A stretch of DNA of 32,047 nucleotides from DASZHJ01 sp035263705 (GTDB lineage Bacteria > Pseudomonadota > Alphaproteobacteria > ATCC43930 > CGMCC-115725), in the NCBI GenBank assembly GCA_035263705.1, contig DATFRA010000104.1, positions 1 to 32,047 of the forward strand, given 5' to 3'. This document shows, piece by piece, positions 7,722 to 15,657 of this stretch (position 1 is its first letter; each line of letters starts with the position of its first letter). The notes below the pieces were generated by a model. That model was given only the letters and a program-made list of their open reading frames with translations. It did not search any database and had not been told where the DNA came from. The translations under genes and the position numbers were made by a program.

Positions 7722-9086
7722 ATGACCGCGTCCGCCCTGAGGCCCACGCTCGCCAAGCTCGCTGCCGATCTCGCGGCCGGGCGCACCACCAGCCGCGCGC
7801 TGGTGGAGGCCGCTCTCGAGCGGGTCGCCGACCCCGCGGGCGAGGGCAAGCGCGCCTTCGTGAAGGTCTATGACGCGAGCGCCCGCGCCGCGGCTGACGC
7901 TCAGGACAAGCTCCGCGCTGCCGGCTATGTCGCCTCGCCGCTCGCGGGCATTCCGGTCTCGATCAAGGATCTCTTCGATGTCGCGGGCGAGCGCACGCTC
8001 GCGGGCTCGAAGGCGCTCGACGACGCGCCGCCCGCCAAGGCCGATGCGCCGATCGTGGCACGGCTCAAGGCCGCAGGCGCGGTGCTGATGGGCCGCACGA
8101 ACATGACGGAGTTTGCCTTCTCGGGCGTCGGCATCAATCCGCACTATGGCACGCCCGGCAATCCCTGGGATCGCACGCGGATTCCAGGGGGCTCCTCCTC
8201 GGGTGCGCCGATCTCCGTAGCGGATGGCATGGCCGCGGTCGCGATCGGCACCGACACCGGCGGCTCCGTGCGCATCCCCGCGGCGTTCTGCGGCCTTGCG
8301 GGATTGAAGCCGACGCAGTTCCGGGTCCCTCGGGCTGGCGCCACGCCACTCTCGACCACGCTCGACTCCATCGGGCCGATCGGCCTGAGCGTCGCCTGCT
8401 GCACCATCACGGACGCGGTGATGGCAGGCGAGCCGGCGGTCGTGCCGCAGGCGATCCCTGTCGGCGCGCTCCGGCTCGGCATTCCGCAGACGCTGATGCT
8501 CGACGACCTCGAGCCGGCGGTCGCCGGTGCGTTCGAGCGCGCCACCTCCGCGCTGAGCCGAGCCGGCGCCCGTGTCGTTGAGCTGCCGCTGAAGCCGCTC
8601 GGCGAGTACGCCGCGATCAACGCCAAGGGCGGATTCTCGCCCTGCGAGGCCTATGCCTGGCACGAGCCGCTGCTGAAGCGACGCGGACCGGAGTACGACC
8701 CGCGCGTGCGCGTGCGCATCGAGCGCGGCCGCGAGATGACAGCGGTCGAATACGTCCGCCTCATCGACCAGCGCGCGGACCTCATCGCGCGGGTCGATCG
8801 CGAGAGCGCCGATGTGGACGCGCTCATCATGCCGACGCTGCCGCTGGTGGCGCCGCCGATCGCGGCCTTTGCGAAGGACGAGGACTTCTGGCGCCTCAAT
8901 GCGCGCATCCTCCGCAATACCGCGCCGGTCAATTTCCTGGATGGCTGCGCGATCACCATTCCGATGTCGCAACGGGGCGCGGGACCCGTGGGGCTGACGC
9001 TCATGGGTCGGCACGGCGAGGACCGGCACTTGCTCGCATTGGCGCTCGGCGTCGAAGCCGTGATCGAGAAGGAGTGCCGGCACTAG
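7722..9086 (+). CDS. Amidase signature family protein
   Basis: This is a 454-residue amidase-signature hydrolase (relatives include GatA, acetamidase/formamidase and AtzF). The Ser-cisSer-Lys triad is visible: Lys82 in 'VSIKDLFD', the cis-Ser at about 158 in 'PGGSSSGAP', and Ser182 in 'GTDTGGSVRIPAAFCGL'. The open frame begins at 7635, but the ATG at 7722 has GAGG about seven bases upstream and fits the usual N-terminus ('LRPTLAKLAADLAAGRTTSR'). The protein is somewhat short for GatA, and no gatB or gatC is nearby, so a catabolic amidase is more likely than tRNA-dependent amidotransferase. It is divergent from the DMT transporter across a gap of about 200 bp and convergent with DUF2794. Substrate unknown. 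Confidence 0.9.
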   Translation: MTASALRPTLAKLAADLAAGRTTSRALVEAALERVADPAGEGKRAFVKVYDASARAAADAQDKLRAAGYVASPLAGIPVSIKDLFDVAGERTLAGSKALDDAPPAKADAPIVARLKAAGAVLMGRTNMTEFAFSGVGINPHYGTPGNPWDRTRIPGGSSSGAPISVADGMAAVAIGTDTGGSVRIPAAFCGLAGLKPTQFRVPRAGATPLSTTLDSIGPIGLSVACCTITDAVMAGEPAVVPQAIPVGALRLGIPQTLMLDDLEPAVAGAFERATSALSRAGARVVELPLKPLGEYAAINAKGGFSPCEAYAWHEPLLKRRGPEYDPRVRVRIERGREMTAVEYVRLIDQRADLIARVDRESADVDALIMPTLPLVAPPIAAFAKDEDFWRLNARILRNTAPVNFLDGCAITIPMSQRGAGPVGLTLMGRHGEDRHLLALALGVEAVIEKECRH

Positions 9087-9109
9087 GTCGTGCGCCGTCG
9101 AGACTGCGG

Positions 9110-9466
9110 CTAGCTTGCGCCGAGCTCGACCGCGTGCATGGCGGGAAGGCACTTCTGGAGGGCGCGCAGCACCTCGGCGATGGTCGCTCCGCTCGCGAGC
9201 CGCTGCGGGCCGCTCAGCACCGCGTAGTCGCCATGGCGGCTGGTGCCCGGCGCGAACTTCACCACCGTGTAGAGCGGGCGCTCGTGGGTGTGGCGGAATA
9301 CGGAAAACAGCGCCGCGCCGTCGCGCTGGTCGATGGCATAGTCGCGCCACTCGGCGCGCATGACCTGTCGACTATAGAGGGAGAGGAGCTGATTGAGCTC
9401 GGGGCGGCTGAAGAAGACGGCCTTGGCCTTGCGGCGGTAGTCGCTGAGGCGGTGGAGCGTCGCCAT
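9110..9466 (-). CDS. DUF2794 family protein
   Basis: This small 118-residue protein has no signal peptide or membrane segment. It resembles the DUF2794 family of Alphaproteobacteria: 'FFSRPELNQLLSLYSRQVM' near residue 18, then 'WRDYAIDQRDGAALFSVFRH', 'PLYTVVKFAP' and 'DYAVLSGPQRLASG'. The function of the family is unknown to me. It is convergent with the amidase (23-bp gap) and divergent from the YfgM-like gene. Family recognition is from memory of conserved stretches, not from a search. Confidence 0.8.
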   Translation of the reverse strand: MATLHRLSDYRRKAKAVFFSRPELNQLLSLYSRQVMRAEWRDYAIDQRDGAALFSVFRHTHERPLYTVVKFAPGTSRHGDYAVLSGPQRLASGATIAEVLRALQKCLPAMHAVELGAS

Positions 9467-9568
9467 CCTCCACCCGCCCTAGGGAATTGTCTCTTCGACG
9501 CCCATCGGTCCAAGTCTTCCCGATTTCAACGGGCGCGTCCAGTGGCTCGGACGCCGGCTCGGCCTTGT

Positions 9569-9597
9569 TTGCCTCGTTGGAGGCGAGCCGCTATGGT
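9569..9597 (+). promoter_or_regulatory. Candidate sigma-70-type promoter for the yfgM-bamB-der operon
   Basis: TTGCCT (9569-9574) and TATGGT (9592-9597) are separated by 17 bp and lie about 30 bp before the GTG start at 9625. Each hexamer matches four of six consensus positions. The placement in a divergent intergenic region supports it; the match itself is only moderate. Confidence 0.4.
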
Positions 9598-9624
9598 ACC
9601 GCCCGTTCGGTGCCGGGGTTGCCA

Positions 9625-10269
9625 GTGAGCGATATCTTTCAAGAAGTTGATGAAGAGCTACGCCATGACAAATGGCTGCAGCTCTGGAAGCAGTATCAGA
9701 ATTACTTCATCGGCCTCGCCGCGCTGATCATCATCGCGACCGCTGCGGTCACCTACTGGCGGTATTACGATCAGCACCAGCGCGAGGCCGAGGGGATGCG
9801 CTACGCGCTGGCGCTTGACGACGCCCGCTCCGGCAAGCCCGCGGAAGCCGCCGATGCCCTGGGCGCGCTTGCCGGCAGCGCCCACGCTGGCCGCGCCATC
9901 GTCGCTCGCTTCGAGGCGGCGGCACTCCGAGCGCGCGCGGGAGACCAGGCGGCGTCGATTGCCGCCTATGACGCGATCGCCAAGGATGGCGCCGTCGATC
10001 CCCTCTATCGCGATCTCGCGACGCTCCTCTGGGGTCTGCACGCGCTCGACACGATCGACGCGCAAGTGGTGGTCGAGCGATTGGCGCCGCTGACGGTGCC
10101 GGATAACCCATGGCACGCGACGGCGATCGAGGTGACCGCGGTTGTGCACTTGAAGACCGGCGACCGCGCCGCAGCGAAGGCGGACTACCAGAAGATCATC
10201 GACGATCTGACGGCGCCCAATGGTCTGCGCGCGCGTGCCGCGCAGATGGTGGCGGCATTAGGGTCTTGA
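9625..10269 (+). CDS. YfgM-like tetratricopeptide repeat membrane protein
   Basis: This 214-residue protein has a short cytoplasmic N-terminus ('SDIFQEVDEELRHDKW'), one membrane segment at about residues 27-46 ('FIGLAALIIIATAAVTYW') and a helical TPR-like remainder, matching the YfgM-type TPR_21 family. In E. coli YfgM sits beside SecYEG and periplasmic chaperones. The start is taken as GTG at 9625, because the family begins with SDIF-x-EVDEE; the open frame reaches back to 9487, but those residues look non-coding. bamB follows 16 bp downstream, and yfgM-bamB-der is a widely conserved order, which strengthens the call. Confidence 0.88.
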   Translation: MSDIFQEVDEELRHDKWLQLWKQYQNYFIGLAALIIIATAAVTYWRYYDQHQREAEGMRYALALDDARSGKPAEAADALGALAGSAHAGRAIVARFEAAALRARAGDQAASIAAYDAIAKDGAVDPLYRDLATLLWGLHALDTIDAQVVVERLAPLTVPDNPWHATAIEVTAVVHLKTGDRAAAKADYQKIIDDLTAPNGLRARAAQMVAALGS

Positions 10270-10285
10270 GCGGGGACGGGCGCCG

Positions 10286-11629
10286 ATGAAGTGGCTCTAT
10301 CCCTTGGCGATCGCCACGGTCGGGCTCGGACTTGCGAGCTGCGGCGGCGGGCTCTCCGAAGCCGTCGATGCATTATTGCCGAATGCGCCGAAGCCGCCGC
10401 TGCCGGGCAAGCGGGTGTCGGTGCTCAACCTCGAGCAGACGATCAAGCCCGATCCCTCGATCCAAGAGATCGATGTGCGCCTGCCGCAGCCCGTGGTGAA
10501 CCGCGACTGGCCCGAGGCCGGCGGCTATCCGACTCACGCGATGTATCATCTGGCGCTCGGCGAGCGCGTCCACCAGGCGTGGTCGCGCAGCTTCGGCGAG
10601 GGGACCTCGCGCTCCGGCCAAGTTCTGGTAGCGCCGGTCGTGGAGAACGGCCGCATTGTCACGATGGACGCCGAGTCCGTGGTCATGGCGTTCAACGCCG
10701 GCAACGGCCGGCGGCTCTGGACCTTTAATCCGAAGCCGAAGAAGGTGGATACCACCACGTTCGGCGGCGGCGTCGCAGCGCTGGGCAACCGGGTCTATGT
10801 CTCCACGGGCTACGCCGAGGTTCTGGCGCTCGACGCCAAGAACGGCCGGCAGCTCTGGCGCCGGCCGGTGCCGGGGCCCCTGCACGCGCCGCCCACCGTG
10901 GCGGACGGCCGTGTCTTCGCCGTGACGGTCGACAACGAACTCGTGGTACTGGCGGCCGACGACGGCCGCATCCTCTGGACGCACAACGGCCTGCCGGAGA
11001 CCGCGGGCTTGCTCGGCGGCTCGAGCCCGGCGGTCGAGGGGGACATCGTGGTGGTCGCCTATTCCTCCGGCGAGCTTTTCGCGCTTCGGGTCGAGAACGG
11101 CCGGCCGCTCTGGACCGACAATCTCGCGAGCGCCCGCAGCCTCGACGCGCTGACGGCACTCGCGGATATCCGCGGGCGGCCGGTGATCGACCACGGGTTG
11201 GTGTTCGCGATCAGCCACAGCGGCCGCATGGTGGCCATCGACCTGCGCACGGGCGACCGCGTGTGGGAGCAGGACCTTGGCGGCTCCTATACGCCGTGGG
11301 TCGCCGGCGACTTTGTCTATGTGCTGACCAACGACAATTCCGTGGTCTGCCTGACCCGGCGCGAGGGCAAGATCAAGTGGGTGCTCGACCTGCCGCGCTA
11401 CGAGAACGAGGAGAAAAAGAAGGACCCGCTCGATTGGTCGGGGCCCCTGCTCGCGAGCGACCGGCTGATCGTACTGGCCTCCAATGGCGATGCCATCTCG
11501 ATCTCGCCTTATACGGGGAAGGCGCTCGGGCGGATCGTGTTCAGCGACGGCAGCTATGTGGCGCCGGTCCTCGCGAACCAGACGCTCTACATCGTCACAC
11601 AGGGCGCCGACCTCATCGCCTACCGCTAG
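10286..11629 (+). CDS. bamB: Outer membrane protein assembly factor BamB
   Basis: BamB is the beta-propeller lipoprotein of the BAM complex, which inserts beta-barrel proteins into the outer membrane. This 447-residue protein has a lipoprotein signal with lipobox LASC and lipidated Cys19. Propeller blades are marked by repeated PQQ-like motifs ending in a Trp: 'NGRRLW', 'NGRQLW', 'DGRILW', 'NGRPLW', 'TGDRVW', 'EGKIKW'. It is longer than E. coli BamB (about 390 residues) because of the N-terminal linker after the lipid anchor. It lies between the YfgM-like gene (16-bp gap) and der (31-bp gap), the expected operon. The ATG at 10286 is supported by the signal peptide. Confidence 0.93.
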   Translation: MKWLYPLAIATVGLGLASCGGGLSEAVDALLPNAPKPPLPGKRVSVLNLEQTIKPDPSIQEIDVRLPQPVVNRDWPEAGGYPTHAMYHLALGERVHQAWSRSFGEGTSRSGQVLVAPVVENGRIVTMDAESVVMAFNAGNGRRLWTFNPKPKKVDTTTFGGGVAALGNRVYVSTGYAEVLALDAKNGRQLWRRPVPGPLHAPPTVADGRVFAVTVDNELVVLAADDGRILWTHNGLPETAGLLGGSSPAVEGDIVVVAYSSGELFALRVENGRPLWTDNLASARSLDALTALADIRGRPVIDHGLVFAISHSGRMVAIDLRTGDRVWEQDLGGSYTPWVAGDFVYVLTNDNSVVCLTRREGKIKWVLDLPRYENEEKKKDPLDWSGPLLASDRLIVLASNGDAISISPYTGKALGRIVFSDGSYVAPVLANQTLYIVTQGADLIAYR

Positions 11630-11660
11630 CCCGCTCGGACGACGGGGTCGAGGGCGCCTC

Positions 11661-13022
11661 ATGACCGCAACGGTCGCCATCGTTGGCCGGCCAAATGTCG
11701 GCAAGTCGACCCTGTTCAACCGCCTGACGCAGCGCCGCCTGGCCCTGGTCGACGACACGCCCGGCGTCACGCGAGATTGGCGCGCGGGCGAAGCGCGACT
11801 CGGCGACCTGCGCTTTCGCGTGCTCGACACCGCGGGCCTCGAGGAGGCCGAGCGCGAGAGCTTGCCCGCGCGCATGAGCGAGCAGACCGAGCGTGCGCTG
11901 GGTGGCGCCGACGCGGTGCTGTTCCTGATCGACGCGCGCGCGGGCCTGACGCCGGTCGATCGGCATTTCGCGGAGCGGCTGCGCCGGCGCGGCCTGCCGA
12001 CCCTGCTGCTGGCGAACAAGACGGAGAGCCGCGGCAGCGCGGCCGGTGTGCTCGACGCCTATGAGCTCGGGCTCGGCGAGCCGATCGCGATCTCGGCGGA
12101 GCACGGCGACGGCATGGCGGAGCTTTACGCCGCGCTCCGTCCCCTGATCGAAAGCCCGCCCGCGCCCGCGTCGCGGGAGCCCACCGCGGCGGCAGAAGAC
12201 GTACCGAAGCCGCTGCAACTCGCCGTGGTGGGACGGCCAAATGTTGGAAAATCGACCCTGGTCAACCGCCTCCTCGGGGAGGAGCGGCTGCTCACTGGGC
12301 CCGAGGCCGGCATCACCCGGGACGCGATCGCCGTTGCGTGGCACTGGCGGGGCAAGCCGGTCCGGCTGACCGATACCGCGGGGCTGCGCCGCAAGGCCAA
12401 GGTCGAGGAGAAGCTGGAGAAGCTCTCGGTCGGCGATGCGCTCCGCGCGATCCGTTTCGCCGAGGTGGTGATCCTGGTGATCGATGCGGAGCAGATGCTG
12501 GAGCGCCAGGATCTCGCGATCGCACGGCTCGTCGAGGAGGAGGGGCGCGCCCTCGTGCTCGCGGTCAACAAGTGGGACTTGGTCTCGGACAGGCCCAAGG
12601 CCCTCGAGAGGCTGCGGGACCGGCTCGGGGTCTCGCTGCCGCAGCTGCAGGGGCTCGCCACCGTGACCCTGTCGGCGAGGACCGGCCGCGGGATCGACAA
12701 GCTGATGCCGGCGGTGCTCGCCGCCCACGCGGCCTGGAACCGACGGATCGCCACGCCCGCGCTCAACCGCTGGCTCGAGGCCGCACAGTCGCGGCATCCG
12801 CCGCCGCTGGTCTCGGGGCGCCGGCTCAAGCTGCGCTACATGACGCAGGCGAACATCCGGCCGCCCACCTTCGCGCTCTTCGCTTCCAAGCCCGGCGACC
12901 TGCCGGAGTCATACCGCGGCTATCTCGTGAAGCTCATGCGCGAGGACTTCGACCTGCCGGGGGTACCGATCCGCATGATGTTGCGCAAGGGCAAGAACCC
13001 CTATGCCGAAAAGAAGGACTGA
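11661..13022 (+). CDS. der: Ribosome biogenesis GTPase Der (EngA)
   Basis: Der is an essential GTPase with two tandem G domains and a C-terminal KH-like domain, needed for 50S subunit maturation. This 453-residue protein has a P-loop GRPNVGKST at about residues 9-17, with DTAGL and NKTE motifs for the first G domain, and a second GRPNVGKST at about residue 190, with DTAGL and NKWD for the second. The KH-like end includes 'RRLKLRYMTQANIRPPTFALF' and 'SYRGYLVKLMREDFDLPGVP'. In the first domain the usual NKxD reads NKTE, a common variant in Der. The ATG at 11661 has GAGGGCG upstream; an open frame back to 11484 is overlap with bamB. It converges on the small membrane protein gene with 5 bp between stops. 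Confidence 0.96.
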   Translation: MTATVAIVGRPNVGKSTLFNRLTQRRLALVDDTPGVTRDWRAGEARLGDLRFRVLDTAGLEEAERESLPARMSEQTERALGGADAVLFLIDARAGLTPVDRHFAERLRRRGLPTLLLANKTESRGSAAGVLDAYELGLGEPIAISAEHGDGMAELYAALRPLIESPPAPASREPTAAAEDVPKPLQLAVVGRPNVGKSTLVNRLLGEERLLTGPEAGITRDAIAVAWHWRGKPVRLTDTAGLRRKAKVEEKLEKLSVGDALRAIRFAEVVILVIDAEQMLERQDLAIARLVEEEGRALVLAVNKWDLVSDRPKALERLRDRLGVSLPQLQGLATVTLSARTGRGIDKLMPAVLAAHAAWNRRIATPALNRWLEAAQSRHPPPLVSGRRLKLRYMTQANIRPPTFALFASKPGDLPESYRGYLVKLMREDFDLPGVPIRMMLRKGKNPYAEKKD

Positions 13023-13027
13023 CCGGC

Positions 13028-13249
13028 TCACGTGCGGCGGCGGTCCATGAAGATGAGGGCCGCGCCCGCCAGCACCGCGACGATGCCGGCATAGGTCGGG
13101 ATCGGATATTCGCTTTCGGTGGTCTGAGTCGCGGTCACCGGACCGATCTTCGCGACCTCCTCGGTATGACGGACCGGTATGCTGCGGACCACCAGCCCGG
13201 CAATCCCGAGCAGGATGAGCACCACACCCAGGATCGCTAAGGGACGCAT
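13028..13249 (-). CDS. Small two-helix membrane protein, unknown function
   Basis: This 73-residue protein has two hydrophobic segments (residues about 4-22 and 52-68) joined by a 30-residue polar loop ('RHTEEVAKIGPVTATQTTES') and ends in the charged DRRRT. AGGAGG sits five to six bases before the ATG at 13249, one of the best ribosome-binding sites in the window, so translation is well supported. It lies 26 bp after the SDR gene. It resembles small DUF3185-type membrane proteins in layout, but I do not claim that family. Function unknown. Confidence 0.75.
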   Translation of the reverse strand: MRPLAILGVVLILLGIAGLVVRSIPVRHTEEVAKIGPVTATQTTESEYPIPTYAGIVAVLAGAALIFMDRRRT

Positions 13250-13275
13250 CGGTTTCCTCCTCTTGTTGACGCGCA

Positions 13276-13998
13276 TCAGGCAACGGTCGAAACGAGCTCG
13301 CCATTCCGCGCCGAGCGCGCCTCGGCAAGCGTGACGAAGATCTCGGTGCGGCCTTCTGGGGCTGGCAGTTTGGCGCGGTCCTCGCCCGGAAACGCGCGGA
13401 GCCGCAGCGTCGTGGCCATGACTCCGGGATCGATCAGGTTCGCAGTCGCTCTGGTGATGCCGAGCTCGCGAGCGTAGATGCGGACCAGCGCCTCGAGCCC
13501 CGCCTTGCTGGCGGCATAGGCGCCCCAGTAGGCGGCGAGGTCTCGGGCGGCGGCGCAGGTGACGAAGAGGGCACGGCCGGCGTCGGAGAGCCTGAGCAGC
13601 GGGTCGACGGCTCGGATCAGGCGCCAATTGGCCGTGAGGTTCACCGCCATCGCCTCGTCCCAGCTCTTGGAGTCGAGATGGCCCAGCGGCGAGAGCTTGC
13701 CGAGCACCGCCGCGTTCCCGACGAGCACGTCGAGCCGGCCGAAGCGCTGCTGGATCGCCGCGCCCATCTGGTCGATCTTGTCGAGCTCGCGGAGATCGAG
13801 GGGCAGCAGCGTTGCCGGCGCGCCGCCGATCTTGCGGATCTCGTCATCGACCTCCTCGAGCCCGCCCTGGGTGCGCGCGACCAGGATGACCCGGGCGCCC
13901 TCGGCGGCGAAGCGCCTGGCGAGCGCGGCACCGAGACCGCGGGACGCGCCCGTGATCAGGGCGAGACGGCCCTGAAGCCGGCCGCTCGCGGCCACCAT
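13276..13998 (-). CDS. Short-chain dehydrogenase/reductase family protein (catalytic Ser replaced by Cys)
   Basis: This 240-residue classical SDR has the nucleotide motif TGASRGLG (residues 17-24), an NAA motif (residues 95-97) in place of NNAG, and YAASK with Tyr161 and Lys165. The surrounding 'YWGAYAASKAGLEALVRIYA' resembles the YciK-like SDRs found beside purF in related bacteria. The residue 13 before the active Tyr, normally the catalytic Ser, is Cys148 (in FVTCAAA); I checked this at DNA level (codon at 13555-13557, minus strand). Activity is therefore uncertain. The ATG at 13998 lies 4 bp after the purF stop with no clear ribosome-binding site, so it is probably coupled to purF. A much longer open frame to 14898 is an artefact antisense to no gene but overlapping purF. 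Confidence 0.85.
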   Translation of the reverse strand: MVAASGRLQGRLALITGASRGLGAALARRFAAEGARVILVARTQGGLEEVDDEIRKIGGAPATLLPLDLRELDKIDQMGAAIQQRFGRLDVLVGNAAVLGKLSPLGHLDSKSWDEAMAVNLTANWRLIRAVDPLLRLSDAGRALFVTCAAARDLAAYWGAYAASKAGLEALVRIYARELGITRATANLIDPGVMATTLRLRAFPGEDRAKLPAPEGRTEIFVTLAEARSARNGELVSTVA

Positions 13999-14002
13999 GC
14001 GG

Positions 14003-15457
14003 TCAGGCCGTCTCGGCGAGGAGCGAGAGTTGGATCGAGACCTTGCCCGCGTCGTGGTCGGTGAGCGCGATCGGATAATCGCCGGTGAAGCAGGCGTCGC
14101 AGAATTTGGGCGCTGTGGGATCGCGGCCGGCCTCGCCCATGGCGCGATAGAGCCCGTCGATCGAGATGAAGGCGAGGCTGTCGGCGCCGATGACGCGGCC
14201 CATGGCGCGCACGTCGTAGCGCGAGGCCAGGAGCTGCTCGCGCTCGGGCGTGGCGATGCGGTAGAAGCAGGAATGCGTCGTCGGCGGGCTCGAGATGCGC
14301 ATGTGCACCTCGCGGGCGCCCGCGCCCCGCACCATGTCGACGATCTTGGTCGAGGTCGTCCCGCGCACGATCGAGTCGTCCACCAGCACGACGCGCTTGC
14401 CCGCGAGGCTCGCGCCGTTGGCGTTGTGCTTGAGCTTGACGCCGAGGTGGCGGATCTGGTCGGTCGGCTCGATGAAGGTCCGGCCGACGTAGTGATTGCG
14501 GATGATGCCGAGCTCGAAGGGCAGCCCCGACTCCTGCGCGTAGCCGATCGCCGCCGGCACGCCGGAGTCCGGCACGGGCACCACGAGGTCGGCGTCGATG
14601 TGGCTCTCGCGGGCGAGCTCGGCGCCGATGCGCTTGCGCGCCTCATAGACGCTGGTGCCCTCGACCACGCTATCGGGCCGCGCGAAATAGATGTGCTCGA
14701 AGATGCAGAAGCGCTTCTTCTGCTTCGGGAACGGCCGCGAGCTGCGCACGCCCAGCGCGTCGATGGTGAGGAGCTCACCGGGCTCGACGTCGCGCACGAA
14801 CTCGGCGCCGATGATGTCGAGCGCGCAGGTCTCAGACGAGATGATCCAGGCATCGCCGAGTTGGCCGAGCACCAGCGGCCGCACGCCAAGCGGATCACGC
14901 ACGCCGAACAAGCCGTCCTGCGACAGGGCGCCCAGGGAGTAAGCGCCCTCCACCTGCCGGAGCGCCTCCACCATGCGGTCCTCGACCGTGTGCTTGAGGC
15001 TGGTGGCGATCAGGTGGACGATCACCTCGGTGTCGCTGGTCGACTGGAACAGGCTGCCGCGCCGCACCAGCTGCCGCCGCAGGTGATAGGAATTCGTGAG
15101 GTTGCCGTTGTGGCAGATCGCGAGCCCGCCGAACTCGAAATCGGCGAACAGCGGCTGCACATTCCGCATGGCGACTTCGCCGGTGGTGGCGTAGCGGACA
15201 TGGCCGAGCGCGGAGTGACCCGCGAGCCGCGCGATCACGTCCTTCGAGGAGAAGATGTCGCCGACATGGCCCATGTCGCGGTGCGCGTGGAATTGCTCGC
15301 CGTCGAAGGCGACGATGCCCGCGGCTTCCTGGCCCCTGTGCTGCAGGGCGTGCAGGCCGAGCGCCACCAGCGCCGCCGCCTCTGGGTGGCCGAACACGCC
15401 GAAGACGCCGCACTCTTCCCTCAGATGGTCATCGTCATGGGGGTGCGTAGCCGGCAT
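14003..15457 (-). CDS. purF: Amidophosphoribosyltransferase
   Basis: PurF catalyses the first committed step of purine synthesis, transferring ammonia from glutamine to PRPP. The 484-residue protein has a short propeptide and the N-terminal nucleophile Cys16 in ECGVFG, then the glutaminase domain ('GHSALGHVRYATTGE', 'ICHNGNLTN') and the phosphoribosyltransferase domain with the PRPP loop 'VVLVDDSIVRGTT' and 'FIEPTDQIRHLGVKLKHN'. The ATG at 15457 is chosen over the GTG at 15496: it has GAGGG seven bases upstream and gives the usual short propeptide. It follows the flavodoxin-like gene across a 200-bp gap, long enough for its own promoter, and is tightly linked to the SDR gene downstream. Confidence 0.97.
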   Translation of the reverse strand: MPATHPHDDDHLREECGVFGVFGHPEAAALVALGLHALQHRGQEAAGIVAFDGEQFHAHRDMGHVGDIFSSKDVIARLAGHSALGHVRYATTGEVAMRNVQPLFADFEFGGLAICHNGNLTNSYHLRRQLVRRGSLFQSTSDTEVIVHLIATSLKHTVEDRMVEALRQVEGAYSLGALSQDGLFGVRDPLGVRPLVLGQLGDAWIISSETCALDIIGAEFVRDVEPGELLTIDALGVRSSRPFPKQKKRFCIFEHIYFARPDSVVEGTSVYEARKRIGAELARESHIDADLVVPVPDSGVPAAIGYAQESGLPFELGIIRNHYVGRTFIEPTDQIRHLGVKLKHNANGASLAGKRVVLVDDSIVRGTTSTKIVDMVRGAGAREVHMRISSPPTTHSCFYRIATPEREQLLASRYDVRAMGRVIGADSLAFISIDGLYRAMGEAGRDPTAPKFCDACFTGDYPIALTDHDAGKVSIQLSLLAETA

Positions 15458-15657
15458 ATCGGGACCCTCGGCGATCGGTTGGAGAGCGTTTCCCACGCTA
15501 GGCTAAATGGTGACGACTCCGCGGGTTTTGGAGGCCCGGCGCGAGGGTTCTACACGCAATCCGCCGACACTTCCAGCCGCTCGGCAACTCCTTGCTTGGT
15601 CAATCGGATGCGGCGCCCTCGAGGAAGGAAGCGCCCGAAATGCCTCCGCGAGTCGGC

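Noticed and set aside
14003..14898. Long upstream extension of the SDR frame
   Set aside because: This part overlaps purF in another phase and is Ser/Arg/Pro-rich without SDR similarity; the SDR starts at 13998.
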